Source: Sphingomonas sp. (GTDB lineage Bacteria; Pseudomonadota; Alphaproteobacteria; Sphingomonadales; Sphingomonadaceae). From it: a DNA stretch of 64,000 nucleotides. Position 1 is the stretch's first letter, and each line of letters starts with the position of its first letter. The stretch spans positions 1 through 64,000 of the forward strand of contig QFPK01000017.1 of assembly GCA_003248865.1 (NCBI GenBank), in the 5' to 3' direction. Both the position numbers and the translations under genes were made by a program. This document shows positions 44,926-55,282 of the stretch, piece by piece. Below the pieces are notes generated by a model. That model was not told the origin of the DNA. It saw nothing but the letters and a program-made list of their open reading frames with translations, and ran no database searches.

Positions 44926-45266
44926 GCCGCCACGCTTAGCGCCGGCAGCGGATGAAAGTGAAGAGCAAGACGCGCTATCCAGGCTCGCAAGCCATGCTGG
45001 CAAAATCTCGTCATTCTCGTCTGCAAGGGGCATAACGATCAACATGTCGTCCGGTGGCTTGCCAGCAGTCCCACAAATTCAATCTGCCCGAAGTATCGCC
45101 TCAATTCCACCGATCACGGAGAATGCCTCAATGGCTCTATCGTTGCGGCCTATGGAATTTCTGAAAGCTCAACCGAAAATGGATGCTTTACGTCAGGGCA
45201 CGTAAACGCCAACATCAAACCGCATAGACAGGAAGAAAATGTTTCACATAAAATCATTTAATTTCC
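44926..45266. other. compositional transition region without a supported gene
   Basis: GC content falls through this stretch from the genome level towards the AT-rich gene that follows. On the plus strand a frame free of stops runs from about 44963 to 45261 (about 99 codons with several Cys and His) but has no ATG near its start. A short ATG frame (44952-45035, 27 codons) overlaps it in another phase. This pattern would fit a frameshifted small gene; no family was recognised. Confidence 0.4.
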
Positions 45267-45602
45267 ATGAAACCAATTTTCAGTTATTTACATAGTTCCT
45301 CCAATTCAATTTCAATTATCGAAGAAAAAATGTTTTCTAAATTATGCAAATCAATGTTGATGGGAATTTGGCCAATTCCGGCAATCATTTCTGCTGGATT
45401 ATTTGCGTCAAGCGATCCCGGATTTATGCCGCTTGTCATTCCGATAGTATCGATTATATATATCTTTTCGTGTCTTCTGTTATCTGCAATTCTATTGCTG
45501 ATTCACAAAATCAGGCTAAAATATTCCATTTCATATGGAAAAGAAATATCTAAGCTATCTGAGCAGGACGTCATATCGCGAATAAGGGGATCCGGATTAT
45601 AA
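45267..45602 (+). CDS. AT-rich small membrane protein, unknown
   Basis: 111 aa, two hydrophobic segments (about residues 29-47 SMLMGIWPIPAIISAGLF region and 53-79, MPLVIPIVSIIYIFSCLLL), followed by a basic tail. Not recognised. Codon use is strikingly AT-rich (many AAA, ATT, TTT), unlike all neighbours, which suggests recent transfer. The ATG at 45267 has no clear ribosome binding site; ATG at 45330, preceded by GAAGAAAAA, is an alternative. No promoter or mobility gene is visible around it. Confidence 0.45.
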   Translation: MKPIFSYLHSSSNSISIIEEKMFSKLCKSMLMGIWPIPAIISAGLFASSDPGFMPLVIPIVSIIYIFSCLLLSAILLLIHKIRLKYSISYGKEISKLSEQDVISRIRGSGL

Positions 45603-45722
45603 ACGGGTATTGCGGGATATCCCATGTCATCTGGAATCTTGATGCTCAGTTCCTGAATCGCTGCCGCTCTAGACGGAAATTGGGAGCCGGGTGTTCCAAG
45701 CTCCCGATTTCCAACACTGGGC

Positions 45723-46268
45723 TCACCCTTTGATTACCGCGCAGCCCACCCGATCCCCCGCGCCGCCAATCGGCTGCGAGATATGGTCGTCGGCATTGGC
45801 GTGGATCACCAGCGCCGATCCGTCGGCATCGGTCAGGTCGGGTTGGGTGCCGCTCCCGCCCATGCGGACAAGGCTGGTGAAGGCCTGCGCATTCACGCTG
45901 CCGTCGGCCTGGGCATAGATGTTCGGCAGGTCGCCGAAATCGGGCCCCTGCGGGTTCAGCAGCCCATGCGGGGATTTGGTGGTGGCATGATTGATATGGG
46001 CACCGGATTTCTTGAAGCCCTCGTCCGAACAATCGCCGACCGCATGGAAATGCATGGCGTGCCAGCCCGGGGTCAGGCCGGTGGCGGCCACCGTGATCAG
46101 AACCCCGGTCGGCGCCGGGGTCAGCGACAGCGTGCCCAGCTGCTTGCCGCCGGCCCCCACGATCGGCGTGGTCACGGCCGCGGGCGCGACGGGCGCGGCC
46201 GGGGTCTGCGCGGTGGCGGCGATGCTCAGGGTGGCAATGGCGGCGGCGACTGCAAGTGCGGGCTTCAT
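45723..46268 (-). CDS. sodC: Cu/Zn superoxide dismutase, periplasmic
   Basis: 181 aa. Signal peptide MKPALAVAAAIATLSIAATA. Copper/zinc ligands in WHAMHFHAVGDCSD, GAHINHATTKSPHG, DLPNIYAQADG and ALVIHANADDH; disulfide Cys in GDC and near the end (VGCAVIKG). It dismutates superoxide in the periplasm. The start was chosen for the signal peptide; upstream in-frame ATGs lack support. Divergent from the crotonase gene. Confidence 0.93.
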   Translation of the reverse strand: MKPALAVAAAIATLSIAATAQTPAAPVAPAAVTTPIVGAGGKQLGTLSLTPAPTGVLITVAATGLTPGWHAMHFHAVGDCSDEGFKKSGAHINHATTKSPHGLLNPQGPDFGDLPNIYAQADGSVNAQAFTSLVRMGGSGTQPDLTDADGSALVIHANADDHISQPIGGAGDRVGCAVIKG

Positions 46269-46380
46269 GCGGGGTCTCCTGATGTGCGTCTTCGGGAACT
46301 GAACCATCCAGCAGGCGAATGGGTCCATGGCCCTGCATGCGGTTTTCACCCCGCCTTGGCAACCGCTCTCCCGGCGACCC

Positions 46381-46409
46381 TTGGCAGAGTGAATAGCTAG
46401 CCTCCTTAT
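46381..46409 (+). promoter_or_regulatory. possible promoter of the crotonase gene
   Basis: TTGGCA (46381-46386) and CCTTAT (46404-46409) are 17 bases apart in the 204-base divergent region between sodC and the crotonase. The -10 match is poor. Confidence 0.3.
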
Positions 46410-46472
46410 GGCTGTCGGGCCCTAAGGGCAGCGGAATGCCCGGCAAAACTGTCCGGCAGGGAGGAGGTTGCA

Positions 46473-47252
46473 ATGGCGCTGGTGGAAACTGCAATCGGTC
46501 CTGACGGCGTGGCGGTGGTCACGCTGAACCGGCCCGAGGCGATGAACGCATTGTCCAAGGCGCTCAGGGCCGAACTCGCAGCCGTGATGGTGGAGATGGA
46601 CGGCCGCGACGATGTGCGTGCGGTGGTGCTCACCGGCGCCGGAGACCGCGCCTTCACCGCCGGGCTCGACCTGAAGGAACTGGGGTCCGACACCTCGGCG
46701 ATGGCGGACGCGACCGGAGAGACCCCGGAGGCCAATCCGGTGAAGGCGATCGAGCAGTGCCGCAAGCCGGTGATCGGTGCGATCAACGGGGTCGCCATCA
46801 CCGGCGGGTTCGAGGTGGCTCTGGCCTGCGACGTGCTGATCGCCGGGGAAAACGCCCGCTTCGCGGACACCCATGCCCGGGTCGGCATCATGCCCGGCTG
46901 GGGGCTCAGCCAGAAGCTCAGCCGGCTGATCGGCATCTATCGCGCGAAAGAGCTCAGCCTGTCGGGCAATTTCCTGGACGCCGCCACGGCGGAGCGCTGG
47001 GGGCTTGTGAACCGGGTGGTGCCGCAGGCAGAGCTGCTGGCGGCCGCGAAACGCCTCGCCGCCGACATGGCGACGATCGAGCCGCGCTTCTCCGCCGCCT
47101 ACAAGAAGCTGATCGACACCGGCTTCGCCGCCAGTTTCGCGGATGGCATGGCGCTCGAATATGCGACGTCCAGCCGCGCCAACAGCCATGTCTCCCCGGA
47201 TGAGGTTGCGAAGCGGCGCGAAGCGGTGCAGGCACGGGGACGGCAACAATAG
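46473..47252 (+). CDS. enoyl-CoA hydratase/isomerase family protein (crotonase)
   Basis: 259 aa, complete crotonase. Oxyanion-hole segment RAFTAGLDLKEL and second GVAITGGFEVALACDVLIAG; ADTHARVGIMPGWG includes the region of the catalytic residue (often Glu; here the sequence is ARVGIMPGWG, so a Glu is not at the usual site and the reaction may not be classical hydration). Strong ribosome binding site GGAGGAGG. An amidohydrolase gene follows after 14 bases. Confidence 0.85.
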   Translation: MALVETAIGPDGVAVVTLNRPEAMNALSKALRAELAAVMVEMDGRDDVRAVVLTGAGDRAFTAGLDLKELGSDTSAMADATGETPEANPVKAIEQCRKPVIGAINGVAITGGFEVALACDVLIAGENARFADTHARVGIMPGWGLSQKLSRLIGIYRAKELSLSGNFLDAATAERWGLVNRVVPQAELLAAAKRLAADMATIEPRFSAAYKKLIDTGFAASFADGMALEYATSSRANSHVSPDEVAKRREAVQARGRQQ

Positions 47253-47266
47253 GGGGCAAATCAGGC

Positions 47267-48535
47267 ATGCGTTTGTGGTTCGGGGCGGCGGTGGCCGCGC
47301 TGCTGGCGGTTCCGGCGTCTGCGGAAACGGTGTTGATCACGGCAGACCGCATGGTTGACGTGCTGACCGGCCGCACCATCGAAAAGCCCGCGATTCTGGT
47401 GGAGGATGGTCGCATCCGGCAGATCGGCAGCCAGCTGACGCTGAAGATCACGGACGCGAAGCGCATCGATTTCCCCGGCCTCACGCTGGTGCCGGGCTTC
47501 ATCGACATGCATGTTCACCTGACGGGCGACCCGCGTATCAGCCCGTCGGATTCGCTGCTGAAGACGGACAGCTACTGGCCGATCCTGGGCGCGGTGCAGG
47601 CCCGCAAGATGCTGGACACCGGCTTCACCACTGTCCGCAACCTTGGCTCGGGCGATTTCAACGACGTGGCCCTCAAGCAGGTGATCGAGGACGGCTGGCT
47701 GGTCGGCCCCCGCATCGTGCCGGCCGCCTATGCGCTGGGCGCCACCGGCGGCCATTGCGACGAGACCTTCTTTCCCCCCAGCTTCAACATGAAGAGCAGG
47801 GGCGTGGCCGACGGCGTGGATGCACTCCGCGCCAAGGTGCGGGAGATCCGCAAATATGGCGCCGAAGTGATCAAGGTGTGCGCCACCGGCGGCGTGTTCA
47901 GCCGCAACACCGAACCCGGCCAGCAACAGCTGCGCGAGGAAGAGCTGAAGGCCATCGCAGACGAAGCCCATATGTGGGGCGTGAAGGTGGCCGCCCATGC
48001 CCATGGCACCAGCGGGATCAAGTCCGCCATTCGCGCCGGTATCGACACCATCGAACATGCCAGCCTGATCGACGACGAGGGCATAAAGCTCGCGAAGGAA
48101 CGCGGTGCCTATCTCTCCATGGATATCTACAACACCGAGTATACCCAGTCCGAAGGCCAGAAGAACGGCGTGCTGGAAGACAATCTGCGCAAGGACCGGG
48201 AGATCGCCGACATCCAGCGCGAGGGCTTCCGCAAGGCCAATGCCGCCGGCGTGAAGATGGTGTTCGGCAGCGATGCCGGCGTGATGCCGCATGATCTGGC
48301 GGTGAACCAGTTCGCCGTGATGACGCGTTTCGGCATGACCCCTTTGCAGGCCCTGCGTGCCGCCACCAGCACGGCGGCCGAGGCGCTGGGGCGCGAAAAG
48401 GATGTGGGCGCCATTGCGGTCGGCCGCTATGCCGACATGGTGGCGGTGGAGGGCGACCCGCTGGCAGGCGTGGAACCGCTGCTGCACGCCAAGGCCGTGG
48501 TGAAGGACGGCGTGCTGGTGACGGACCGGCGCTGA
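47267..48535 (+). CDS. exported amidohydrolase (Xaa-Pro/Xaa-Arg dipeptidase-like)
   Basis: 422 aa. Signal peptide MRLWFGAAVAALLAVPASAE. Metal-dependent TIM-barrel amidohydrolase: PGFIDMHVHLTGD (first metal His pair), EVIKVCATGGV (bridging Lys), VAAHAHGTSGI, DTIEHASLID and FGSDAGVMPHD (catalytic Asp). Members hydrolyse N-acyl or dipeptide bonds such as Xaa-Pro or Xaa-Arg in the periplasm. Possibly co-transcribed with the upstream crotonase. Confidence 0.9.
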   Translation: MRLWFGAAVAALLAVPASAETVLITADRMVDVLTGRTIEKPAILVEDGRIRQIGSQLTLKITDAKRIDFPGLTLVPGFIDMHVHLTGDPRISPSDSLLKTDSYWPILGAVQARKMLDTGFTTVRNLGSGDFNDVALKQVIEDGWLVGPRIVPAAYALGATGGHCDETFFPPSFNMKSRGVADGVDALRAKVREIRKYGAEVIKVCATGGVFSRNTEPGQQQLREEELKAIADEAHMWGVKVAAHAHGTSGIKSAIRAGIDTIEHASLIDDEGIKLAKERGAYLSMDIYNTEYTQSEGQKNGVLEDNLRKDREIADIQREGFRKANAAGVKMVFGSDAGVMPHDLAVNQFAVMTRFGMTPLQALRAATSTAAEALGREKDVGAIAVGRYADMVAVEGDPLAGVEPLLHAKAVVKDGVLVTDRR

Positions 48536-48569
48536 CGCCCCAACTGACCCCAAGACCCGATGCCGGCTG

Positions 48570-48596
48570 TTGACCTTTCAGGGCCGCGAGGATAAG
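48570..48596 (+). promoter_or_regulatory. putative str operon promoter
   Basis: TTGACC at 48570-48575 with GATAAG/ATAAGG starting at 48591-48592, 15-16 bases later. It lies 237 bases upstream of rpsL, implying a leader of about 200 bases. Confidence 0.42.
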
Positions 48597-48669
48597 GGCG
48601 GCGCTCGCTTGCACCCGGCTGCTTTCGGGCTGCCTGTGCGGCGAGACAGAAAACGACAGGCCGAGCCGT

Positions 48670-48700
48670 GCGCGGGAGGCCCCTTTGGGGCTGCTCGCGC
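48670..48700 (+). promoter_or_regulatory. structured element in the rpsL leader
   Basis: GCGCG (48670-48674) pairs with CGCGC (48696-48700) and GCCCC (48679-48683) with GGGGC (48687-48691), loop TTT, with a 4-by-4 internal loop. It lies in the 271-base region between the amidohydrolase and rpsL. A leader attenuator or a protein-binding site for a ribosomal protein are possibilities. Confidence 0.45.
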
Positions 48701-48806
48701 TTATGCCGTGGAAAGGCGTTCAGCGCCATCCCCGGGCGGACCTGGTCCTGGAGTAGGCCGGCTTCCATGGGGGATGCAGGCCGAACAGAGAAAGACGTTT
48801 GAGCGA

Positions 48807-49178
48807 ATGCCCACGATTAACCAGTTGATTCGCAAGGGGCGCACGCCCCAGCGCGTCCGTGAGACGGCACCTGCCATGCAATCCTGCCCGCAAAAGCGCG
48901 GCGTCTGCACGCGGGTCTACACCACGACTCCGAAGAAGCCGAACTCGGCTCTGCGGAAGGTCGCCAAGATCCGTCTCACCAACGGCTTCGAAGTCATCGG
49001 CTACATCCCCGGTGAAGGCCACAACCTTCAGGAACACTCGGTGGTTCTGATTCGCGGCGGCCGCGTGAAGGATTTGCCCGGCGTGCGTTACCACGTGCTC
49101 CGCGGCGTGCTCGACACGCAAGGCGTCAAGAACCGCAAGCAATCGCGCTCGAAGTACGGCGCGAAGCGTCCGAAGTAA
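48807..49178 (+). CDS. rpsL: 30S ribosomal protein S12
   Basis: 123 aa. First gene of the str operon; decoding-centre protein. Lys43 (TTTPKKPNSALRK) and Lys88 (GGRVKDLPGVRYH) are the wild-type residues, so no classical streptomycin-resistance substitution. Asp89, the usual methylthiolation site, is present. The start is the ATG that gives the standard MPTINQLIRKGR terminus. Confidence 0.98.
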   Translation: MPTINQLIRKGRTPQRVRETAPAMQSCPQKRGVCTRVYTTTPKKPNSALRKVAKIRLTNGFEVIGYIPGEGHNLQEHSVVLIRGGRVKDLPGVRYHVLRGVLDTQGVKNRKQSRSKYGAKRPK

Positions 49179-49193
49179 GGGAAGGCATCACCC

Positions 49194-49664
49194 ATGTCCC
49201 GTCGTCGTCGCCCAGAGAAGCGCGAAATCCTGCCCGATCCCCGTTTCGGCGATCAGGTTCTCACCAAATTCATGAACCTCGTCATGTACGAGGGGAAGAA
49301 GTCCGTCGCGGAAACCATCGTCTATTCGGCGCTGGACACCGTTGAGCAGCGCGCCAAGCGCGATCCGATCGGTGTCTTCCACGATGCGCTCGCCAATGTG
49401 CGTCCGCTCGTCGAAGTGCGGTCCCGCCGGGTCGGCGGCGCCACCTATCAGGTGCCCGTCGAAGTTCGTGCGGAACGTGCGCAGGCGCTGGCCATCCGCT
49501 GGCTGATCGCCTCCGCGCGGAACCGCCCGGAAAAGACCATGTCGGCCCGTCTGTCGGCCGAACTGATGGAGGCCGCCAACAACCGTGGCGCCGCCGTCAA
49601 GAAGCGCGAAGACACGCATAAGATGGCGGAAGCCAACCGCGCCTTCTCGCACTACCGCTGGTAG
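49194..49664 (+). CDS. rpsG: 30S ribosomal protein S7
   Basis: 156 aa, standard length for the form without a C-terminal extension. MSRRRRPEKREILPDPRFGD start and NKMAEANRAFSHYRW-type end (HKMAEANRAFSHYRW). Nucleates assembly of the 30S head. 15 bases after rpsL. Confidence 0.98.
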   Translation: MSRRRRPEKREILPDPRFGDQVLTKFMNLVMYEGKKSVAETIVYSALDTVEQRAKRDPIGVFHDALANVRPLVEVRSRRVGGATYQVPVEVRAERAQALAIRWLIASARNRPEKTMSARLSAELMEAANNRGAAVKKREDTHKMAEANRAFSHYRW

Positions 49665-49691
49665 TCCTCACTTTAGTTCCCGGAGCAAACC

Positions 49692-51764
<2,073 letters not shown>

Positions 51765-51812
51765 GCCCTGCTGACCCAATAAACAACTGATTAAAGCAAA
51801 GAGGAAACCCAA

Positions 51813-53003
51813 ATGGCGAAGGCGAAGTTTGAGCGGAACAAGCCGCACTGCAACATCGGCACCATCGGTCACGTCGACCATGGCAAGACCTCGCTGACGG
51901 CCGCCATCACCAAGGTGCTGGCGGAAACCGGCGGCGCCACCTTCACGGCCTACGACATGATCGACAAGGCTCCGGAAGAGCGCGAGCGCGGCATCACCAT
52001 CTCGACGGCTCACGTCGAGTATGAAACGGCCGACCGGCACTATGCCCACGTCGACTGCCCCGGCCACGCCGACTATGTGAAGAACATGATCACCGGTGCC
52101 GCCCAGATGGACGGCGCGATCCTGGTCGTGTCCGCCACCGACGGCCCGATGCCGCAAACCCGCGAGCACATCCTGCTGGCGAAGCAGGTCGGCGTGCCGG
52201 CGCTCGTCGTGTTCATGAACAAGGTCGACCAGGTTGACGACGAGGAAATCCTCGAGCTCGTCGAACTGGAAATCCGCGAGCTGCTGTCCAAGTACGACTT
52301 CCCGGGCGACGACATTCCGATCATCAAGGGTTCGGCCCTGATGGCTCTGGAAGACAAGAGCCCCGAAATCGGCCGTGACCGCGTGCTCGAGCTGATGGCC
52401 GCTGTCGACAGCTACATTCCGCAGCCGGAACGTCCGCTGGACAAGCCGTTCCTGATGCCGATCGAAGACGTGTTCTCGATCTCGGGTCGCGGCACCGTGG
52501 TGACCGGCCGTGTCGAAACCGGCATCGTGAAGGTCGGCGAAGAAGTCGAGATCGTCGGCATCAAGGACACCGTGAAGACCACGGTGACCGGCGTCGAAAT
52601 GTTCCGCAAGCTGCTCGATCAGGGCCAGGCCGGCGACAACATCGGCGCGCTGCTGCGCGGCACGAAGCGTGAAGACGTGGAGCGCGGCCAAGTGCTCTGC
52701 AAGCCCGGCTCCATCAAGCCGCACACCGAGTTCAAGGCTGAGGTCTATGTCCTCTCCAAGGACGAAGGTGGCCGTCACACGCCGTTCTTCGCCAACTATC
52801 GTCCGCAGTTCTACTTCCGCACGACCGACGTGACGGGCACTGTCGAACTGCCGGAAGGCACGGAAATGGTCATGCCCGGCGACAACATCACGCTCGGCGT
52901 GAAGCTGATCGCTCCGATCGCCATGGAACAAGGCCTGCGCTTCGCCATTCGCGAAGGTGGCCGGACCGTCGGCGCAGGGGTTGTGGCGTCGATCATTAAG
53001 TAA
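51813..53003 (+). CDS. tuf: translation elongation factor Tu
   Basis: 396 aa. P-loop GHVDHGKTSLTAAI, switch I GITISTAHVEYE, DCPGHADYVKNMITGAAQMDGA start, NKVDQVDD. Delivers aminoacyl-tRNA to the ribosome. GAGGAAAC ribosome binding site. Only one tuf copy lies in this window. Confidence 0.98.
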   Translation: MAKAKFERNKPHCNIGTIGHVDHGKTSLTAAITKVLAETGGATFTAYDMIDKAPEERERGITISTAHVEYETADRHYAHVDCPGHADYVKNMITGAAQMDGAILVVSATDGPMPQTREHILLAKQVGVPALVVFMNKVDQVDDEEILELVELEIRELLSKYDFPGDDIPIIKGSALMALEDKSPEIGRDRVLELMAAVDSYIPQPERPLDKPFLMPIEDVFSISGRGTVVTGRVETGIVKVGEEVEIVGIKDTVKTTVTGVEMFRKLLDQGQAGDNIGALLRGTKREDVERGQVLCKPGSIKPHTEFKAEVYVLSKDEGGRHTPFFANYRPQFYFRTTDVTGTVELPEGTEMVMPGDNITLGVKLIAPIAMEQGLRFAIREGGRTVGAGVVASIIK

Positions 53004-53016
53004 TATAGGGCTGCCT

Positions 53017-53052
53017 CCCGCCCGGCCGGCGATTCGTCGCTGGCTGGGCGGG
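53017..53052 (+). terminator. 16-bp UUCG-loop hairpin after tuf
   Basis: Arms CCCGCCCGGCCGGCGA (53017-53032) and TCGCTGGCTGGGCGGG (53037-53052) pair along all 16 positions (two G-U) around a TTCG tetraloop, followed by ATTGCTTTT. It is 14 bases after the tuf stop. It probably ends or attenuates the str transcript or protects its 3' end; rpsJ starts 136 bases later and may have its own promoter. Confidence 0.75.
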
Positions 53053-53188
53053 ATTGCTTTTGGTGCGAAGCCGTAACCCGGCAACGGACCGCAAAGCCGA
53101 GCTGTTTGGACTGTCGATCCTGGTTTGATTTGGTGAGGTTGGCCCGCTTTCGGGGCGACATCGCCGGAATGAGAAGAGTTTGGGAAAA

Positions 53189-53503
<315 letters not shown>

Positions 53504-53541
53504 TTTCCGCAAAGTAGCCAAGCCCTCCGGCGTTCTTCGGC

Positions 53542-53594
53542 GGGCCTCTGAGTGGTCAAGCCCCGATGGCGATCCCGCCGGCAAGGGCCTCTGA
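53542..53594 (+). repeat. direct repeat in the rpsJ-rplC spacer
   Basis: GGGCCTCTGA occurs at 53542-53551 and 53585-53594. Between them GGCGGG/CCCGCC can pair. The 104-base spacer is long for this operon and may carry a regulatory structure. Confidence 0.35.
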
Positions 53595-53607
53595 TGAAGG
53601 ATTAGAA

Positions 53608-54351
53608 ATGCGAACCGGCGTTATCGCCAGGAAGGTGGGCATGACCCGCCTGTTCCGTGAAGACGGGGTCCATGTGCCCGTCACGGTCCTGGCCCTCGAA
53701 ACGAACCAGGTCGTCGCCCAGAAGACGGCGGACCGCGACGGCTATGTCGCGATCCAGCTCGGCGCGGGCTCGGCCAAGGCCAAGAATCTGACCAAGCCCG
53801 AGCGCGGCCACTTCGCGAAAGCTGAAGTGGAGCCCAAGGCGGTCCTCGCTGAATTCCCGGTGGCGGCTGACGCCCTGGTCGAAGTCGGCGCCACGATTTC
53901 CGCAGACCATTTCCTCGTCGGCCAGCTGGTCGACGTGACCGGCGCGACGCAGGGCAAGGGCTTTGCGGGCGCCATGAAGCGTTGGGGTTTCGGCGGTCTT
54001 CGCGCTACCCACGGCGTTTCGGTCTCGCACCGCTCGCATGGTTCGACGGGTAACCGTCAGGATCCGGGCAAGGTGTTCAAAAACAAGAAGATGGCCGGCC
54101 ACATGGGTGACAAGAACCGCACCCAGCAGAACCTCGAGATCGTGCAGACCGATGTCGAGCGCGACCTGCTGTTCGTGCGCGGTTCCGTGCCGGGTTCCAA
54201 GGGCGGCTGGCTGCTGATCCGCGATTCCGTGAAGGTCTCGCGTCCGGCCGATGCGCCTTATCCGGCTTCGGTGAAGTCCGCTGCTGCGCCTGCCGAAACC
54301 CCCGCGGAAGAAGCTCCGGCTGTCGAAGCGACTGTTGAGGAGCAAGCGTGA
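53608..54351 (+). CDS. rplC: 50S ribosomal protein L3
   Basis: 247 aa against about 209 in E. coli. RTGVIARKVGMTRLF start, GSTGNRQDPGKVFKNKKMAG includes the Gln that is methylated in E. coli. The C-terminal about 35 residues are an acidic Ala/Glu/Pro-rich tail (PAETPAEEAPAVEATVEEQA). ATG at 53608 matches the family start. Confidence 0.97.
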   Translation: MRTGVIARKVGMTRLFREDGVHVPVTVLALETNQVVAQKTADRDGYVAIQLGAGSAKAKNLTKPERGHFAKAEVEPKAVLAEFPVAADALVEVGATISADHFLVGQLVDVTGATQGKGFAGAMKRWGFGGLRATHGVSVSHRSHGSTGNRQDPGKVFKNKKMAGHMGDKNRTQQNLEIVQTDVERDLLFVRGSVPGSKGGWLLIRDSVKVSRPADAPYPASVKSAAAPAETPAEEAPAVEATVEEQA

Positions 54352-54974
54352 TGAAGGTCGAAGTGCAAACGCTCGAAGGCGGCAAGGCCGGCGAGCTCGA
54401 GCTGAACCCGGAGATTTTCGGGCTGGAGCCGCGCGCCGACATCCTGCACCGCGTCGTGACCTGGCAGCTGGAAAAGCGCCGTGGCACCGCTCGTGGCTCG
54501 AAGCGTCGGTCCGACATCAGCCGCACCGGCAAGAAGTTCGGCAAGCAGAAGGGTGGTGGGACCGCCCGTCACGGCAACCGTGCTGCTCCGCAGTTCATCG
54601 GCGGCGGCAAGGCCCATGGCCCGGTGGCCCGCGAGTTCAACCCGGGGCTGAACAAGAAGGTTCGGGTTCTGGGCCTGAAGGTCGCGCTGTCGGCCAAGGC
54701 GCGTGAAGGCAAGCTGGTTGTCGTCGACAACCTGGCGCTGGATGCTGCCAAGACCAAGGCGCTGAAGGGCAATCTGGAAAAGCTGGGCGTGGCCAATGGC
54801 CTGTTCATCGACGGCACCGCTGTCGACGTGAACTTCGCCCTGGCCAGCCGCAACCTCTACAAGGTTGATGTGCTCCCCGCGATCGGCGCCAATGTCTATG
54901 ACATTCTGAACCACGATCATCTGGTGCTGACGCGCGCCGCGATCGAATCGCTGGAGGCGCGTTTCAATGGCTAA
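54351..54974 (+). CDS. rplD: 50S ribosomal protein L4
   Basis: 207 aa. ATG overlaps the rplC stop by one base (TGATG). Extended loop KFGKQKGGGTARHGNRAAPQ lines the exit tunnel. In E. coli L4 also represses its own operon. Confidence 0.97.
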   Translation: MKVEVQTLEGGKAGELELNPEIFGLEPRADILHRVVTWQLEKRRGTARGSKRRSDISRTGKKFGKQKGGGTARHGNRAAPQFIGGGKAHGPVAREFNPGLNKKVRVLGLKVALSAKAREGKLVVVDNLALDAAKTKALKGNLEKLGVANGLFIDGTAVDVNFALASRNLYKVDVLPAIGANVYDILNHDHLVLTRAAIESLEARFNG

Positions 54975-55278
54975 GCAATCCGAAACCATCGACCTGAAGC
55001 ACTATGACGTGGTGGTGAAGCCCATCATCACGGAAAAGTCGACGCTGGTCGGAGAGCATAACCAACTGGTGTTCGAAGTCGCCAAGACGGCCTCCAAGCC
55101 GGAGATCAAGGCGGCGGTCGAAGCGCTGTTCAACGTGAAGGTCACTTCCGTGAACACGCTGATCCAGAAGGGCAAGACGAAGCGCTGGCGGGGCAAGCCC
55201 TATCAGCGGTCCGATCTCAAGAAGGCAATCGTGACGCTCGCCGACGGCCAGTCGATCGATGTGACGACGGGTATCTGA
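54967..55278 (+). CDS. rplW: 50S ribosomal protein L23
   Basis: 103 aa, overlaps rplD by 8 bases. KPIITEKSTLVGEHNQLVFEV, GKTKRWRGKPYQRSD. Docking site for trigger factor and SRP at the tunnel exit. Confidence 0.97.
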   Translation: MAKQSETIDLKHYDVVVKPIITEKSTLVGEHNQLVFEVAKTASKPEIKAAVEALFNVKVTSVNTLIQKGKTKRWRGKPYQRSDLKKAIVTLADGQSIDVTTGI

Positions 55279-55282
55279 CGCC

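Noticed and set aside
44813..45205. Plus-strand 130-codon frame opposite the DUF423 start
   Set aside because: Its first third is antisense to the conserved DUF423 gene and the remainder has no recognisable feature.
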